Counted from the stretch's first letter, positions 35,942 to 45,116 are shown. The stretch: 56,740 nt of DNA from Natranaerobius trueperi (GCF_002216005.1 NZ_NIQC01000016.1:1-56740), one strand, 5' to 3'. A program made the numbers and translations. The notes: generated from the sequence alone by a model not told the origin.

Positions 35942-36622
35942 GTGGTGATAGATATGGAAATGGTACTAATTATATTAATAATAAATGTGGTTTATGTTTC
36001 TTTGTCAACTATACGAATGTTATTTACTTTAAAGGGACAAAGATATTCAGCTGCTGTAATAAGCTCATTTGAAACGTTTATATACGTACTTGGATTAGGA
36101 TTAGTTTTAGATAATTTAGATGAAATTCAAAATTTATTTGCTTATGCTGGTGGCTTTGCATTAGGTGTTGTTGTAGGTACAAAAATTGAGGAAAAATTAG
36201 CTTTAGGTTATATAACTGTGAAAGTTATTAGCAAATATACTGACTATTCCTTTTCTGAGATGTTAAGAGAAAAAGGTTATGGAGTGACAGAGTGGATAGC
36301 AAATGGTAGGGATGGAGAAAGACTTGTTATGGAGATTTTAACTTCTAGAAAGGATCAAAAGGAACTTTATAATAATGTGATTGCCTTTGATCCTGAAGCT
36401 TTTGTTATTTCCTATGATCCACAGCATTTTCGTGGAGGATTTTGGGTATCTAATCTGCGAAAACAGGCAAAACGACGCGGGGAGCAATATGAATATCCAC
36501 AGGAGGATAATTTACCTGGTGTAGATGAGGAAGTTATAGAAGAAATTAAGTCAGAAGAAGATTTCTCAAAATATAAAGAAGAAACTTTAGAAAGTGAAGA
36601 GTCAAATAATAATTATAATTGA
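35942..36622 (+). CDS. UPF0316 membrane protein (DUF5698-DUF2179)
   Basis: 226 aa; GTG 35942 or, better placed behind GTGGTGA, ATG 35954. Three N-terminal membrane segments ([58 protein letters not shown]) are the UPF0316 signature. The C-terminal ~100 residues are a DUF2179-type alpha-beta domain, thought to bind ligands such as cyclic nucleotides in related families. Function unknown. The last 30 residues are acidic. Confidence 0.85.
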   Translation: MVIDMEMVLIILIINVVYVSLSTIRMLFTLKGQRYSAAVISSFETFIYVLGLGLVLDNLDEIQNLFAYAGGFALGVVVGTKIEEKLALGYITVKVISKYTDYSFSEMLREKGYGVTEWIANGRDGERLVMEILTSRKDQKELYNNVIAFDPEAFVISYDPQHFRGGFWVSNLRKQAKRRGEQYEYPQEDNLPGVDEEVIEEIKSEEDFSKYKEETLESEESNNNYN

Positions 36623-36629
36623 TTGTATA

Positions 36630-36660
36630 AAAAAGAGTGGAATAATTTCACTTTTTTTTT
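36630..36660 (+). terminator. terminator of threonine-synthase-like operon
   Basis: AGTGGAA pairs with TTTCACT, followed by nine T residues. Confidence 0.65.
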
Positions 36661-36753
36661 GGTATAAATTATGTTGAAGATAAATTATACCAAAGTGAAC
36701 TATTTTTAATAATAAAATATCTATTATTGAATTACATTTTGGTGGTGACACTT

Positions 36754-37599
36754 ATTAATAAAAGAAAAAAAGGGAATAACAAAGAACAAAACGATAATTT
36801 TTTTTATGGAGATTTAGATGAAGAAAATCTTTTTGAAGAAGAACAAGCTGAGAGGAAAAAACATGTGAGATGGATAGCTTCTTTTATATTAATCATTTTT
36901 GTAATTACAGTATTCACTAGTTTTTTTAAGGTTGTTGCAAAATTCCCTATAACTACATACTTTGAATCTTTAACTTTACGAGATAATCAAACAATTGCGG
37001 AGGTTAAAGAGTCAGTTGTGTCTATTATAGCTAGGGAAAACTTAAATAATATTGATTTTATAACAAGTCAAACTTCAGGGACTGGTGTAAACATTGATCC
37101 ATCTGGTAAAGTTTTAACTAATCGTCATGTTATTGAAGGTGATAAGGAGATTACAGTTAACTTTAGAGAAAGCAATGAAACGACAGCTCGAGTAAAGGGT
37201 AAAAAAATTTCACCAAATTCTAGTATCGATCTTGCACTATTAGATATAGAAAGTGATGGAGAATTACCATATGTAGATATCTATAACGGTAAAATTGAGA
37301 ATTTAAATACAGATAAAGAAGTTTATGTCGTAGGAAACCCTAGAGGCATAGGAGTACTAGCTAGTAAAGGTAAAATAAGAGATATAAATAAAATAAATGA
37401 TTATCTTTCAATAATTGAAATTGATACAAAGATTTATCCTGGTCATAGCGGAAGTCCAGTAGTTAATAGTGAAGGGGAGCTACTTGGTATTATTTATGCT
37501 TCACGAAAGACTAGTGATGGACATAGGAATGGGCTTTTTATATCTATAAGTAGTTTAGATAACCTCTTAACCTTAAATTTGATTAGATTTTCTAAATAA
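36754..37599 (+). CDS. membrane-anchored trypsin-like (S1C) protease
   Basis: About 281 aa. One membrane anchor (WIASFILIIFVITVFTSFF, near residue 45) puts the protease outside the cell. Catalytic triad: LTNRHVIEG (His), NSSIDLALLDIE (Asp) and YPGHSGSPVVN (Ser). No PDZ domain follows, so it is a minimal HtrA/trypsin-2 type protein. The start is uncertain: GGTGGTGA lies six bases before an ATT codon (36754); GTG 36742, GTG 36745 and TTG 36727 are in-frame alternatives with poorer spacing. Confidence 0.82.
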   Translation: MNKRKKGNNKEQNDNFFYGDLDEENLFEEEQAERKKHVRWIASFILIIFVITVFTSFFKVVAKFPITTYFESLTLRDNQTIAEVKESVVSIIARENLNNIDFITSQTSGTGVNIDPSGKVLTNRHVIEGDKEITVNFRESNETTARVKGKKISPNSSIDLALLDIESDGELPYVDIYNGKIENLNTDKEVYVVGNPRGIGVLASKGKIRDINKINDYLSIIEIDTKIYPGHSGSPVVNSEGELLGIIYASRKTSDGHRNGLFISISSLDNLLTLNLIRFSK

Positions 37600-37723
37600 C
37601 TTATCAAAAAAAGCTTGCAAAATAACGTTATTTTAATTATTATAAAAGTAACATTTTATACAGTTTTTATTTGATAGAAGATTGAGTAAAAAAAATTGTG
37701 ATAATAACAAAGAGGTGGGAAAT

Positions 37724-38263
37724 TTGTCTGAGATTAATGAAAGTCAAAAAGAAGAACTTGAACAGATACGATCGGAATTAAGCGTTGCAATGGCAAAAAC
37801 AATGGATTTATATGGAGTGCCACCTTCTATCGGTAGGTTATATGGTATTTTGTACTTTAATGAAGAACCTTTGACCCTTGATGAATTAAGAGATTATATG
37901 GGTATGAGTAAAACTAGTATGAGTACAGGAGTACGGAGACTAGAAAAAAATAAAATGGTTAAAAAAGTTTGGAAAAAAGGTGTTAGAAAACATCTATATG
38001 AAGGTGAGACTGATTTCTTTAATAACTTTGTTAATTTCTTTGTACCTATGTGGCGACGAGAGTATGAGGTTAATATGGATGTTATAAAAGATGCTGAGCC
38101 AAAGCTTAGAGAACTAGCTAAGAGTGAAGATCAGGAAGTTAGCTATAAGGCCCAAAAAGACTTAGAAAAAATAGAACATTCCAAAAAGTATTACAGTTGG
38201 TTAGAAAAAATTGCAGATAGTGTGGAGTCAGGCGAAATATATGATTTCATTCCTAAAGAGTAA
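37724..38263 (+). CDS. GbsR/MarR-family transcriptional regulator
   Basis: About 179 aa. TTG 37724 is chosen because AGAGGTGGG lies about six bases upstream; an upstream TTG at 37682 has no site. GbsR-type features: ETMDLYGVPPSIGRLY-like AKTMDLYGVPPSIGRLYGILYF, LDELRDYMGMSKTSMSTGVRRLEK winged-helix core, and a C-terminal dimer helix. GbsR senses choline and controls betaine synthesis or uptake in bacilli. Here the nearest osmolyte gene is the binding lipoprotein at 44101. Monocistronic. Confidence 0.85.
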   Translation: MSEINESQKEELEQIRSELSVAMAKTMDLYGVPPSIGRLYGILYFNEEPLTLDELRDYMGMSKTSMSTGVRRLEKNKMVKKVWKKGVRKHLYEGETDFFNNFVNFFVPMWRREYEVNMDVIKDAEPKLRELAKSEDQEVSYKAQKDLEKIEHSKKYYSWLEKIADSVESGEIYDFIPKE

Positions 38264-38267
38264 TGAT

Positions 38268-38302
38268 AAAAAGAAATGGGAATTAACCCATTTCTTTTTT
38301 TT
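38268..38302 (+). terminator. terminator of gbsR-like gene
   Basis: AAGAAATGGG pairs with CCCATTTCTT, followed by a T run. Confidence 0.9.
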
Positions 38303-38360
38303 GCATATAATATAGGAGGATTTAGATACAGTTAGATTTATGGATTGAGAGGTGAAACAA

Positions 38361-38564
38361 TTGAAGGAGTATTATTTGCTAATTTCTTGTAATAAAAATG
38401 AAGATCATGATGGAGAACAAAAAATAACGAAACAGGAACTTCGTCAATTAGCTAAGAAATGTAAAGAAAGGGAAAATAAAATAGATTGTACTCAATGTAA
38501 TTTAAGAGTAGTGGATGAAAAAGGTAATCAAGTCTTAGATTGTTGTAAAGAAAGGAAAAATTGA
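38361..38564 (+). CDS. small Cys-containing protein of unknown function
   Basis: 67 to 70 aa; TTG 38361 is better placed behind AGAGGTG than GTG 38352. It has IDCTQCNLRV and a terminal DCC, so three or four cysteines could bind a metal, and a highly charged middle. No family recognised. It is framed by terminators on both sides, which supports a real gene. Confidence 0.5.
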   Translation: MKEYYLLISCNKNEDHDGEQKITKQELRQLAKKCKERENKIDCTQCNLRVVDEKGNQVLDCCKERKN

Positions 38565-38572
38565 TTTATAAA

Positions 38573-38633
38573 AAATGCTCTCCTTAAAGGTAGACAGACT
38601 AGAGATCTGCACCAAAAAGGTGAGCATTTCTTT
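38573..38633. terminator. bidirectional terminator
   Basis: AAATGCTC at 38573-38580 pairs with GAGCATTT at 38622-38629, extended by CCTT/AAGG with one bulge. It separates the small Cys protein from the convergent TDT carrier gene. Confidence 0.65.
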
Positions 38634-38634
38634 T

Positions 38635-39576
38635 CTAAATATCTTTAACTGTATTAGTACTAAAGTCTAGATGTTTATAGAAGAATTGGATATATTTTAT
38701 GAAAACTAAAGAGACCATTAATGTTGCCCAAAAAATTAAAAAGATGCGGACTTGTTCTAGTAGCGGGATATTAATTCCAATACCATGTAAATAATTTGAC
38801 ATTTGATTGAAAGCTATAGCACTGATCACAAAAGGAAATGTAAAAGCTGAAAAACTGGGATAAAAAGATAGTTTTAACATTTTTGGCATTTTAATAAGGG
38901 CATATAAAATGTTAAAGAAAGCTAACATTCCTAAAAACCCTACTATTAAAATATTTTTTTCAGGAAAAACGCTGAAATAACCTGCAAGACATAAGCTAGC
39001 CGGAGCGGCAAAGATAATTGCAATAGGTTTTATTGCTTCTACAGTTTCTTTTGTAATAAATTGTTTATAAATGACTATTGGTAATAAAACGAGATAAATA
39101 CTAAATCCAAACCAAAAAATCACTTGTCCAAAAGAGTTTAAATTAAACGAAGCTGCAGTTACACTAGCTATTACTATACCAACATATATAACGAAATAGC
39201 TAGGAAATACATTATTAATATCAAACTTTAATATATGAATTTTAGTAAAGAGTAGAATTAAAATAGAATGTATTACTAAACCAAATATCCAAATATAGAA
39301 AGCAAGATTAGAGAATATTGGAGTCAAGTAAGTACTAAGAACCATTATCCCCATAGGAAAGGTTGCCATAACTGAACCTAAAACGGGATTTTGAAACTCT
39401 TCTTTTGTGATTTTTGGAAACAAGAATAATTTTAACAGTAATATCAATAAAATCATTCCAGAAATAGTCCCTAAAAAATATCTCATATTTTCACTGAAAG
39501 TTCCTAATAAATTACCGAGTGCTGCGAGACCTAACATTAAACCTGATATACCTGAAGGGACTTTTTGTAATATCAT
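38635..39576 (-). CDS. TDT/SLAC1-family transporter (TehA-like)
   Basis: 313 aa. ATG 39576 is preferred; the in-frame GTG at 39585 overlaps the ribosome site. About ten membrane helices with the family start VPSGISGLMLGLAALGNLLG and later FGFSIYLVLLP, ASLCLAGYF and FPFVISAIAFNQM. Relatives are tellurite-resistance/dicarboxylate carriers and SLAC1 anion channels. The substrate is not predictable. It is co-directional and close (11 bases) to the C_GCAxxG_C_C gene upstream, so the two form an operon. Confidence 0.82.
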   Translation of the reverse strand: MILQKVPSGISGLMLGLAALGNLLGTFSENMRYFLGTISGMILLILLLKLFLFPKITKEEFQNPVLGSVMATFPMGIMVLSTYLTPIFSNLAFYIWIFGLVIHSILILLFTKIHILKFDINNVFPSYFVIYVGIVIASVTAASFNLNSFGQVIFWFGFSIYLVLLPIVIYKQFITKETVEAIKPIAIIFAAPASLCLAGYFSVFPEKNILIVGFLGMLAFFNILYALIKMPKMLKLSFYPSFSAFTFPFVISAIAFNQMSNYLHGIGINIPLLEQVRIFLIFWATLMVSLVFIKYIQFFYKHLDFSTNTVKDI

Positions 39577-39587
39577 AGAAAACACCT

Positions 39588-40061
39588 CTATTTATCAGTA
39601 TTTGTAAGATTCAACTCTCTAACGATAATTTTTGCAGCATTTTCACAAACTTCACCAGTAAATGAAACACATTGATCTTTATGTTCACCTGAGGACATAT
39701 CCATCCCTTTGGTAAGCACACTACAACATAATACTTTGTGATTATTTCTAAAGTTTTCTTGTAATTCATGACAAGCTTCCATGGTATTTATACTGTTTGG
39801 ATCTTTTGGGTTTGTCCCTTTTGTACGTCCTAAAAAGTATCCAATACTCATAACCCCTCCAGATATAGCCCCACAAACACACTTTGACCTACCAATTCCA
39901 ACAGGAAAACCTGAAGCCATAGCAATCATTTCATCAGGCATGTCTATATCGAAATTTCTTTTTATTGATGCTACAATTGCTTCAGAACAGTAAAATTCCC
40001 CTCTCTTGAATAGTTCTTCAGCATCTTTTCGGATTTTTTTAATACTTACTTCTTTTTTCAT
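39588..40061 (-). CDS. C_GCAxxG_C_C family redox protein
   Basis: 157 aa. ATG 40061 follows AGGAGGAATCT; the longer frame has no site. The family Cys pattern is visible: FYCSEAIV, SKCVCGAISGGVM (the GCAxxG-like core), VLCCSVL and DQCVSFTGEVCENAAKII. Such proteins are often found with transporters or redox enzymes; function unknown. It precedes the TDT carrier in an operon. Confidence 0.85.
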   Translation of the reverse strand: MKKEVSIKKIRKDAEELFKRGEFYCSEAIVASIKRNFDIDMPDEMIAMASGFPVGIGRSKCVCGAISGGVMSIGYFLGRTKGTNPKDPNSINTMEACHELQENFRNNHKVLCCSVLTKGMDMSSGEHKDQCVSFTGEVCENAAKIIVRELNLTNTDK

Positions 40062-40129
40062 GTAGATTCCTCCTAATTTAAGTAAGAACAATTTTAACTG
40101 GCTTCTGAATTATCATACTATATTCATAA

Positions 40130-40152
40130 TTGTAATGTAATACGTATTTACA
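40130..40152. promoter_or_regulatory. palindrome in divergent region, candidate operator
   Basis: AATGTAAT-ACGT-ATTTACATT lies between the divergent C_GCAxxG_C_C and ferredoxin-AOR-ADH operons. Nothing else was recognised in the 320 bases between them. Confidence 0.35.
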
Positions 40153-40381
40153 TTGAAATTATCGATAGAAGTGAGAACTTGTATAGATAAAATCAATATC
40201 TATTATAAAGTGAAACAAATGGCAGTAAAAAAGTGAAAAAAAAAGAACTATAAGAAGCTAATTTTATTTCATCAGTCTTTATGGCGAATATTGAACTTGT
40301 AGGAAGTTAATATAAATTGTACAATATATTCAGTCTGTTCAGCAAAAACTTTATAAATTTAAAAATAAAAGGGTGAAGCTC

Positions 40382-40810
40382 ATGACTCGAAAAAAACTTG
40401 TATCTGAGTTTGACTTATGTACGGGATGTGCTATTTGTACATTAGTTTGTTCAAAGGAATTGCAAGGTGGGTATAACCCTAGATTTGCAAGACTTCGTTT
40501 AGAAGAGCAAATGGATGGGTTAGTTACAGAACCAATTGTTTGTAACCAATGTGAAAATGCTTTTTGTGAGAAAGTTTGTCCGGTTTCAGCAATAACAAGA
40601 GAAAATGAAATACCAGTTATCAAAGAAGATAAGTGTATCGGTTGTGGACGGTGTATGGAATATTGTCCAAAAGATGTAATTGTATTAGTTGATAATAAGG
40701 CTTCAAAATGCGACTTATGTGGAGGAGATCCGGTTTGTGTTAAAAACTGTCCTACAGGAGCATTGAAACTCTTTGAAGATTCACGAAAAGGGGGTGACGA
40801 TGTTGAATAG
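40382..40810 (+). CDS. ferredoxin-type 4Fe-4S protein of AOR operon
   Basis: 142 aa. ATG 40382 follows GGGTGA; GTG 40373 overlaps that site. Four cysteine clusters, CTGCAICTLVC, CNQCENAFCEKVC, CIGCGRCMEYC and CDLCGGDPVCVKNC, fit a protein carrying about four [4Fe-4S] clusters, like DMSO-reductase-type electron-transfer subunits. It overlaps the AOR gene, so it is most likely its electron acceptor or donor. Confidence 0.9.
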   Translation: MTRKKLVSEFDLCTGCAICTLVCSKELQGGYNPRFARLRLEEQMDGLVTEPIVCNQCENAFCEKVCPVSAITRENEIPVIKEDKCIGCGRCMEYCPKDVIVLVDNKASKCDLCGGDPVCVKNCPTGALKLFEDSRKGGDDVE

Positions 40811-42653
40811 AAGAGGCGGAGCTATGGATAAAGTTCTATATGTAAATCTGAGTGATAAAAGTTACTGGGTTAAGGAAGTTTCCAAAGAAATAAGTGAACT
40901 ATTTGTTGGTGGTAAAGGATTAGCAACGTGGCTTCTTTATAATGAAACCAAGAGTCACGATAATATTGATCCATATGGCGAAGAAAATCCAGTTATTTTT
41001 GCTGGAGGACCTTTAACCGGCACCGACGCACCTGCTATGAGAGGCGTAGCTGTATCTACATCACCTTTAACAGGTGGATATGTAGACTCTTATTATGGTG
41101 GACATTTAAGTCAAGAAATTAAATATGCTGGCTTTGATGCACTAGTGGTTAAAGGAATCTCAAAAGAGCCGGTAGTACTTAATATCGAAAATGACAATGT
41201 AGAATTCCTACAAGCAGATCAATATTGGGGTCTAGATAGTTTAGAAGTAAATAAAAAGATTAAAGAAGATCAAAATGATTCAACACTTAAAATTGCTTCT
41301 ATTGGTCAAGCAGGTGAAAACTTGATTCCTTATTCTCTCGTTTCTTGTGAATATAATCGTCATGCTGGTCGTGGTGGTATTGGTGCGGTTATGGGTAGCA
41401 AAAAGCTGAAAGCTTTTGCTCTTAAGGGTACCAATGTAGTTAAGATTGATGATCATGAAAAATTCGAAGAAGCTATAGATATGGCATCCAAAGAATTAAA
41501 AGAATCTGAAGAGATAGAGGAACTAACACAGTCGGGAACAGCACCAGCTTTATGGTTTGCCCATAGCGAGGGGCTATTACCAGTAAAAAACTATCAAAAA
41601 GGAACATTTAATCCTAATGGTTTAGCTCATACAGCACAACGAGAAAAGATTTGGTTAAGAGATGTTGGTTGTGCATCTTGTCCTATTAGATGTAGTAAAG
41701 TCGGAGTTATAAGAGAAGGAAAAAGAAAAGGGACAATTTCAGATATAGTAGAGTATGAAACTGCTGCTTTAATGGGAACTAATCTAGGGTTATCTGATAT
41801 AAAAGAAGTAGCTTATCTAGTATATTTATGTGATAGTCTTGGAATGGATGGAATGTCAGCAGGTAGTGTGATTGGTTTTGCTATGGAATGCTTTGAAGAA
41901 GGCATTTTAAAGCCAGAAGATTATGATGGTATTAAACTTACTTTCGGTTCTTCAGAAAATGTTCCAGAAGTATTAGAAATGATTGCAAATCGAAAAGGAA
42001 AACTAGGCAAATTATTAGCTCAAGGAACAAAGAATGCAGCCGCTGAACTTGGAAAAGAAGCAGAAGATAAAGCTTCACATGTAAAAGGTATGGATATCCC
42101 TGCCTGGGGACCTAGGAGTACACCTGGAATGGGGCTTGCTTATATGACTGCTGATCGTGGTGCATGTCACCAGAGAGCTTTTCCAATAGATTATGAAGTA
42201 GGTGGAGCTTCTTTTAATGGTAAGACTTATGAAAGACTCCAGGTAAGAGGAAAGGCAGAAACTGTAGCAAGTGATCAAAACTTCATTGCAGGTTTAGATG
42301 CTTTTGTAAAATGTGATTTTGGTACATTTGGAATTTCTGAAGAAAGCTATCTAGCATTATATGAAGCCGCTACAGGAGAAAATATGAGTTCTGAACGCCT
42401 ATATAAATTAGGGGAAAGGATTTGGAACCTTAGTAGAGTGTTTAACCTAAAGCAAGGCTTAACAAAGAAAGATGAAAAGTTACCAAAACGTTTTTATGAA
42501 CCATTACCTGATGGTCCGGGTAAAGGTCATAAATTTACAAAAGAAGATGAAAAGATTATGCTGCAAGAATATTATTATCATCGTGGTTGGAATGAAGAAG
42601 GAGAGCCAACTGATGAAAAGTTAAAAGAGCTTAATCTTTCTGAAATATTATAG
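40800..42653 (+). CDS. aor: tungsten-containing aldehyde:ferredoxin oxidoreductase
   Basis: 617 aa from ATG 40800, which follows GGGGGTGAC; ATG 40824 is also possible. AOR N-terminal domain (KVLYVNLSDK, GGKGLATWLLYNE, TGTDAPAMRG), cluster ligands CASCPIRC with a later Cys in FVKCDFGTFG, and pterin-site motifs EYETAALMGTNLG and DSLGMDGMSAG are all present. It interconverts aldehydes and carboxylic acids using ferredoxin and a tungsten pterin. It sits between a multi-cluster ferredoxin and an Fe-alcohol dehydrogenase. Confidence 0.93.
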   Translation: MLNRRGGAMDKVLYVNLSDKSYWVKEVSKEISELFVGGKGLATWLLYNETKSHDNIDPYGEENPVIFAGGPLTGTDAPAMRGVAVSTSPLTGGYVDSYYGGHLSQEIKYAGFDALVVKGISKEPVVLNIENDNVEFLQADQYWGLDSLEVNKKIKEDQNDSTLKIASIGQAGENLIPYSLVSCEYNRHAGRGGIGAVMGSKKLKAFALKGTNVVKIDDHEKFEEAIDMASKELKESEEIEELTQSGTAPALWFAHSEGLLPVKNYQKGTFNPNGLAHTAQREKIWLRDVGCASCPIRCSKVGVIREGKRKGTISDIVEYETAALMGTNLGLSDIKEVAYLVYLCDSLGMDGMSAGSVIGFAMECFEEGILKPEDYDGIKLTFGSSENVPEVLEMIANRKGKLGKLLAQGTKNAAAELGKEAEDKASHVKGMDIPAWGPRSTPGMGLAYMTADRGACHQRAFPIDYEVGGASFNGKTYERLQVRGKAETVASDQNFIAGLDAFVKCDFGTFGISEESYLALYEAATGENMSSERLYKLGERIWNLSRVFNLKQGLTKKDEKLPKRFYEPLPDGPGKGHKFTKEDEKIMLQEYYYHRGWNEEGEPTDEKLKELNLSEIL

Positions 42654-42706
42654 AAATATTTTTGAAGATTTCAAAAGTAAAAAATATATTTAAGGGGGCA
42701 TTTAAA

Positions 42707-43888
42707 ATGTTAAGATTTGAGCAGATGCAACAAAATGAATTTGTACTACCAACAAAAATTAAGCATGGGTTAGGTATTATCAAGGACATTAATCAGGATG
42801 TGCAAGAATTAGGAGTATCTAAACCACTTATTGTAGCAGACCAAGGTGTAATTAATGCTGGACTTCTTGAACCAATTAAGAAAAGCTTATCTGAAGCAAA
42901 TATCCCATTTGCTATTTATGATGGAGTTCAAGCAGATCCAGATTTAAATGTAGTTGCTAAAGGTACAAAAACTTATAATCAGGAAAATTGTGATGGTCTA
43001 ATTGCAGTTGGTGGAGGAAGCTCAATGGACACTGCTAAGGCTATCGGTGTTGAAGCATCTCATGATGGAGAAGGAACTGTAGTAGAATATGAAGCAGCAG
43101 AAGGTAAAAAACCTTTAACTAAGAGAATTCCACCATTAGTAACTGTGCCAACAACTGCAGGTACTGGAAGTGAAGTGACTCTTTGGGCTGTTATTAAAGA
43201 CCCTGAAAGAGAATTTAAGTTTAATACAGGTGGTCCATTAATTGCAGCATATAGAGCAATTATTGATCCTGAATTACATGTTAGCATGCCTCCTGCAATA
43301 ACTGCAGGAACAGGAATGGATGCACTGTGTCACGCAATTGAATGCTATACTTGTCATTATTCACAGCCTACAACAGATGCAGCTGCTTTATTAGCTATCG
43401 AATATGCTGGAAAATATTTAAGACGTGCTGTAGGTAATGGCCAAGATATTGAAGCACGTTATGGTATGGCAATGTCAGCAATGTTAGCTGGTATTTCATA
43501 TGGTAGCGATAGTGCAGGAGCAGTTCATGCTATGACACAAACATTAGGTGGAATCATATCAGTACCACACGGGCAAGCTGTTGCTGCCACACTAGCACCA
43601 GCAATGGAATATAACTGGATTGGTGAGCCTCATAAGTTTGCAAGAATAGCACAAGCTCTTGGTGTAGATACTCATGGAATGGATCTTCACGAAGCGGCAA
43701 GAGCTTCTGTAGATGCAGTTTATCAATTAGTAGAAGATATTGATGTTCCAACACTGGGAGACCTAGGGGTTTCTGAGGACATGATTCCTAGATTAGCAAA
43801 AGAAGCTTACAATGATCCACAAACGGTAGGAAACCCAAGAGATATTGATGTGAAAGGTTATGAACAAATTTATCGTTCATGCTTCTAG
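42707..43888 (+). CDS. iron-containing alcohol dehydrogenase
   Basis: 393 aa. ATG 42707 follows AAGGGGGCA, so the upstream part of the frame is not coding. Fe-ADH signatures: GGGSSMDTAKAIG, TTAGTGSEVTLWAVI, MDALCHAIECYT, AVHAMTQTLGG, and PHGQAVAATLAPAMEYN with His metal ligands. It uses NAD(P)H to reduce aldehydes to alcohols. Third gene of the ferredoxin-AOR-ADH operon, so aldehyde is the likely shared intermediate. Confidence 0.93.
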   Translation: MLRFEQMQQNEFVLPTKIKHGLGIIKDINQDVQELGVSKPLIVADQGVINAGLLEPIKKSLSEANIPFAIYDGVQADPDLNVVAKGTKTYNQENCDGLIAVGGGSSMDTAKAIGVEASHDGEGTVVEYEAAEGKKPLTKRIPPLVTVPTTAGTGSEVTLWAVIKDPEREFKFNTGGPLIAAYRAIIDPELHVSMPPAITAGTGMDALCHAIECYTCHYSQPTTDAAALLAIEYAGKYLRRAVGNGQDIEARYGMAMSAMLAGISYGSDSAGAVHAMTQTLGGIISVPHGQAVAATLAPAMEYNWIGEPHKFARIAQALGVDTHGMDLHEAARASVDAVYQLVEDIDVPTLGDLGVSEDMIPRLAKEAYNDPQTVGNPRDIDVKGYEQIYRSCF

Positions 43889-43911
43889 AATGGTAAATTA
43901 GTACAGATGAA

Positions 43912-44006
43912 TAAGCCTATACCGTGAATAGAAGAGTTAATTGCTGAAACAACTATTAAATCTCTTCTTATAAGCTTTCATAAGTAAATATTACGGTATA
44001 GGCTTG
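43912..44006. other. compact structured element of unknown nature
   Basis: AAGCCTATACCGT at 43913-43925 pairs perfectly with ACGGTATAGGCTT at 43993-44005. Inside, AGAAGAG...TTAAT pairs with ATTAA...CTCTTCT. No T run follows. It could be a terminator variant, a leader RNA for the betaine-binding gene or a MITE. Confidence 0.5.
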
Positions 44007-44100
44007 TAAATAACTTTTGATTATTATTGATAAAAAGCTTATACTTTTTATGACAGAATAAAATAATATTTATCAAATTCGAGGAGGTTTTTTTTAATTT

Positions 44101-45102
44101 ATGGATCATTTTTTAAGAAACAAAAGTAAGCTTCTATTGATTTCAGTTTTAGCTCTAACTTTAATTTTAGCAGGAGTCACATTAGGTTGTGAGGAGCAAG
44201 TAGAGGAAGAAGAAGCAACAGTAGAAGGGGCAGATGGAGAAGAAATTCCTGTACAAAAAGAAATTGAAATGGCTAAGGTTGAATGGACATGTGCTACACA
44301 GAAAGCTTATGTTAACACAGCAATACTTGAAACTTTGGGTTATGATGTATCACGAGAAAACTACACTTTACCTATTATTATAGAAGGAATGTCTAATGGA
44401 GAAATAGACTTTTTTACTGATGCTTGGGATAAAACTTGGGGGCAACCTTTAGATGAAGCCCTAAAAGCAGGAGATATGATAGATATTAACACTCAGATTG
44501 ACGATGCTTCGTATTCACCGGCTGTGCCTACTTACGTTTATGAAGCAGGGGTACAATCTTTAGAAGACTTAGCGAAATATTCAGACAAATTCGAATATAG
44601 TTATTATGGTTTAGAATCTGGTAATGATGGGAATGAAATTATGATTGAAGCTTTTGACAATGATACTTATGGTCTTGGTGAATGGGACATTGTTGAAAGT
44701 AATGAAGCGGCTATGATTACTGATGTACGCCAACAGATGGAAGATGAAGAATGGGTTGTTTTTAGTGGTTGGGAACCGCATTATATGAATGTTGTTTTAG
44801 ATATGGAATATTTAGATGACCCTAAAGGTATTTGGGGTGACAGTGAAAGTATTAGTACAGTTGTTAGAGATGGTCTAGAAGAAGCTGATCCTAACTTAAC
44901 TAAGTATTTAAAACAATTTGATGTAGACCAAGAAATTGTTAATGAGTGGGTTTATGAATTTGGATATCATGAAAGAGATCCTGAAGAAGTAGCAGAAGAA
45001 TGGATTACTGAAAATATTGATATAGTATTACAATGGGTAGATGGTGTTTATACTGTAGATGGCGAAGATGGACAAGAAGCTATAGAAAATGAATTTAAGT
45101 AA
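44101..45102 (+). CDS. glycine betaine/proline-betaine binding lipoprotein (ProX/OpuAC-like)
   Basis: 333 aa, start behind CGAGGAGG. Lipoprotein signal with LGC near residue 30, then an acidic linker and a substrate-binding domain: KAYVNTAILETLGYDV, GEIDFFTDAWDKTW, QQMEDEEWVVFSGWEPHYMN (the aromatic betaine-cage region) and a C-terminal helix block. It captures betaine-type osmolytes outside the cell for an ABC importer. No permease or ATPase gene adjoins, so it is an orphan here. Confidence 0.88.
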   Translation: MDHFLRNKSKLLLISVLALTLILAGVTLGCEEQVEEEEATVEGADGEEIPVQKEIEMAKVEWTCATQKAYVNTAILETLGYDVSRENYTLPIIIEGMSNGEIDFFTDAWDKTWGQPLDEALKAGDMIDINTQIDDASYSPAVPTYVYEAGVQSLEDLAKYSDKFEYSYYGLESGNDGNEIMIEAFDNDTYGLGEWDIVESNEAAMITDVRQQMEDEEWVVFSGWEPHYMNVVLDMEYLDDPKGIWGDSESISTVVRDGLEEADPNLTKYLKQFDVDQEIVNEWVYEFGYHERDPEEVAEEWITENIDIVLQWVDGVYTVDGEDGQEAIENEFK

Positions 45103-45116
45103 ATCGAAATAAGTGT

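Noticed and set aside
42075-42278. Minus-strand ORF inside the AOR gene
   Set aside because: Shadow frame with no start signal or domain.
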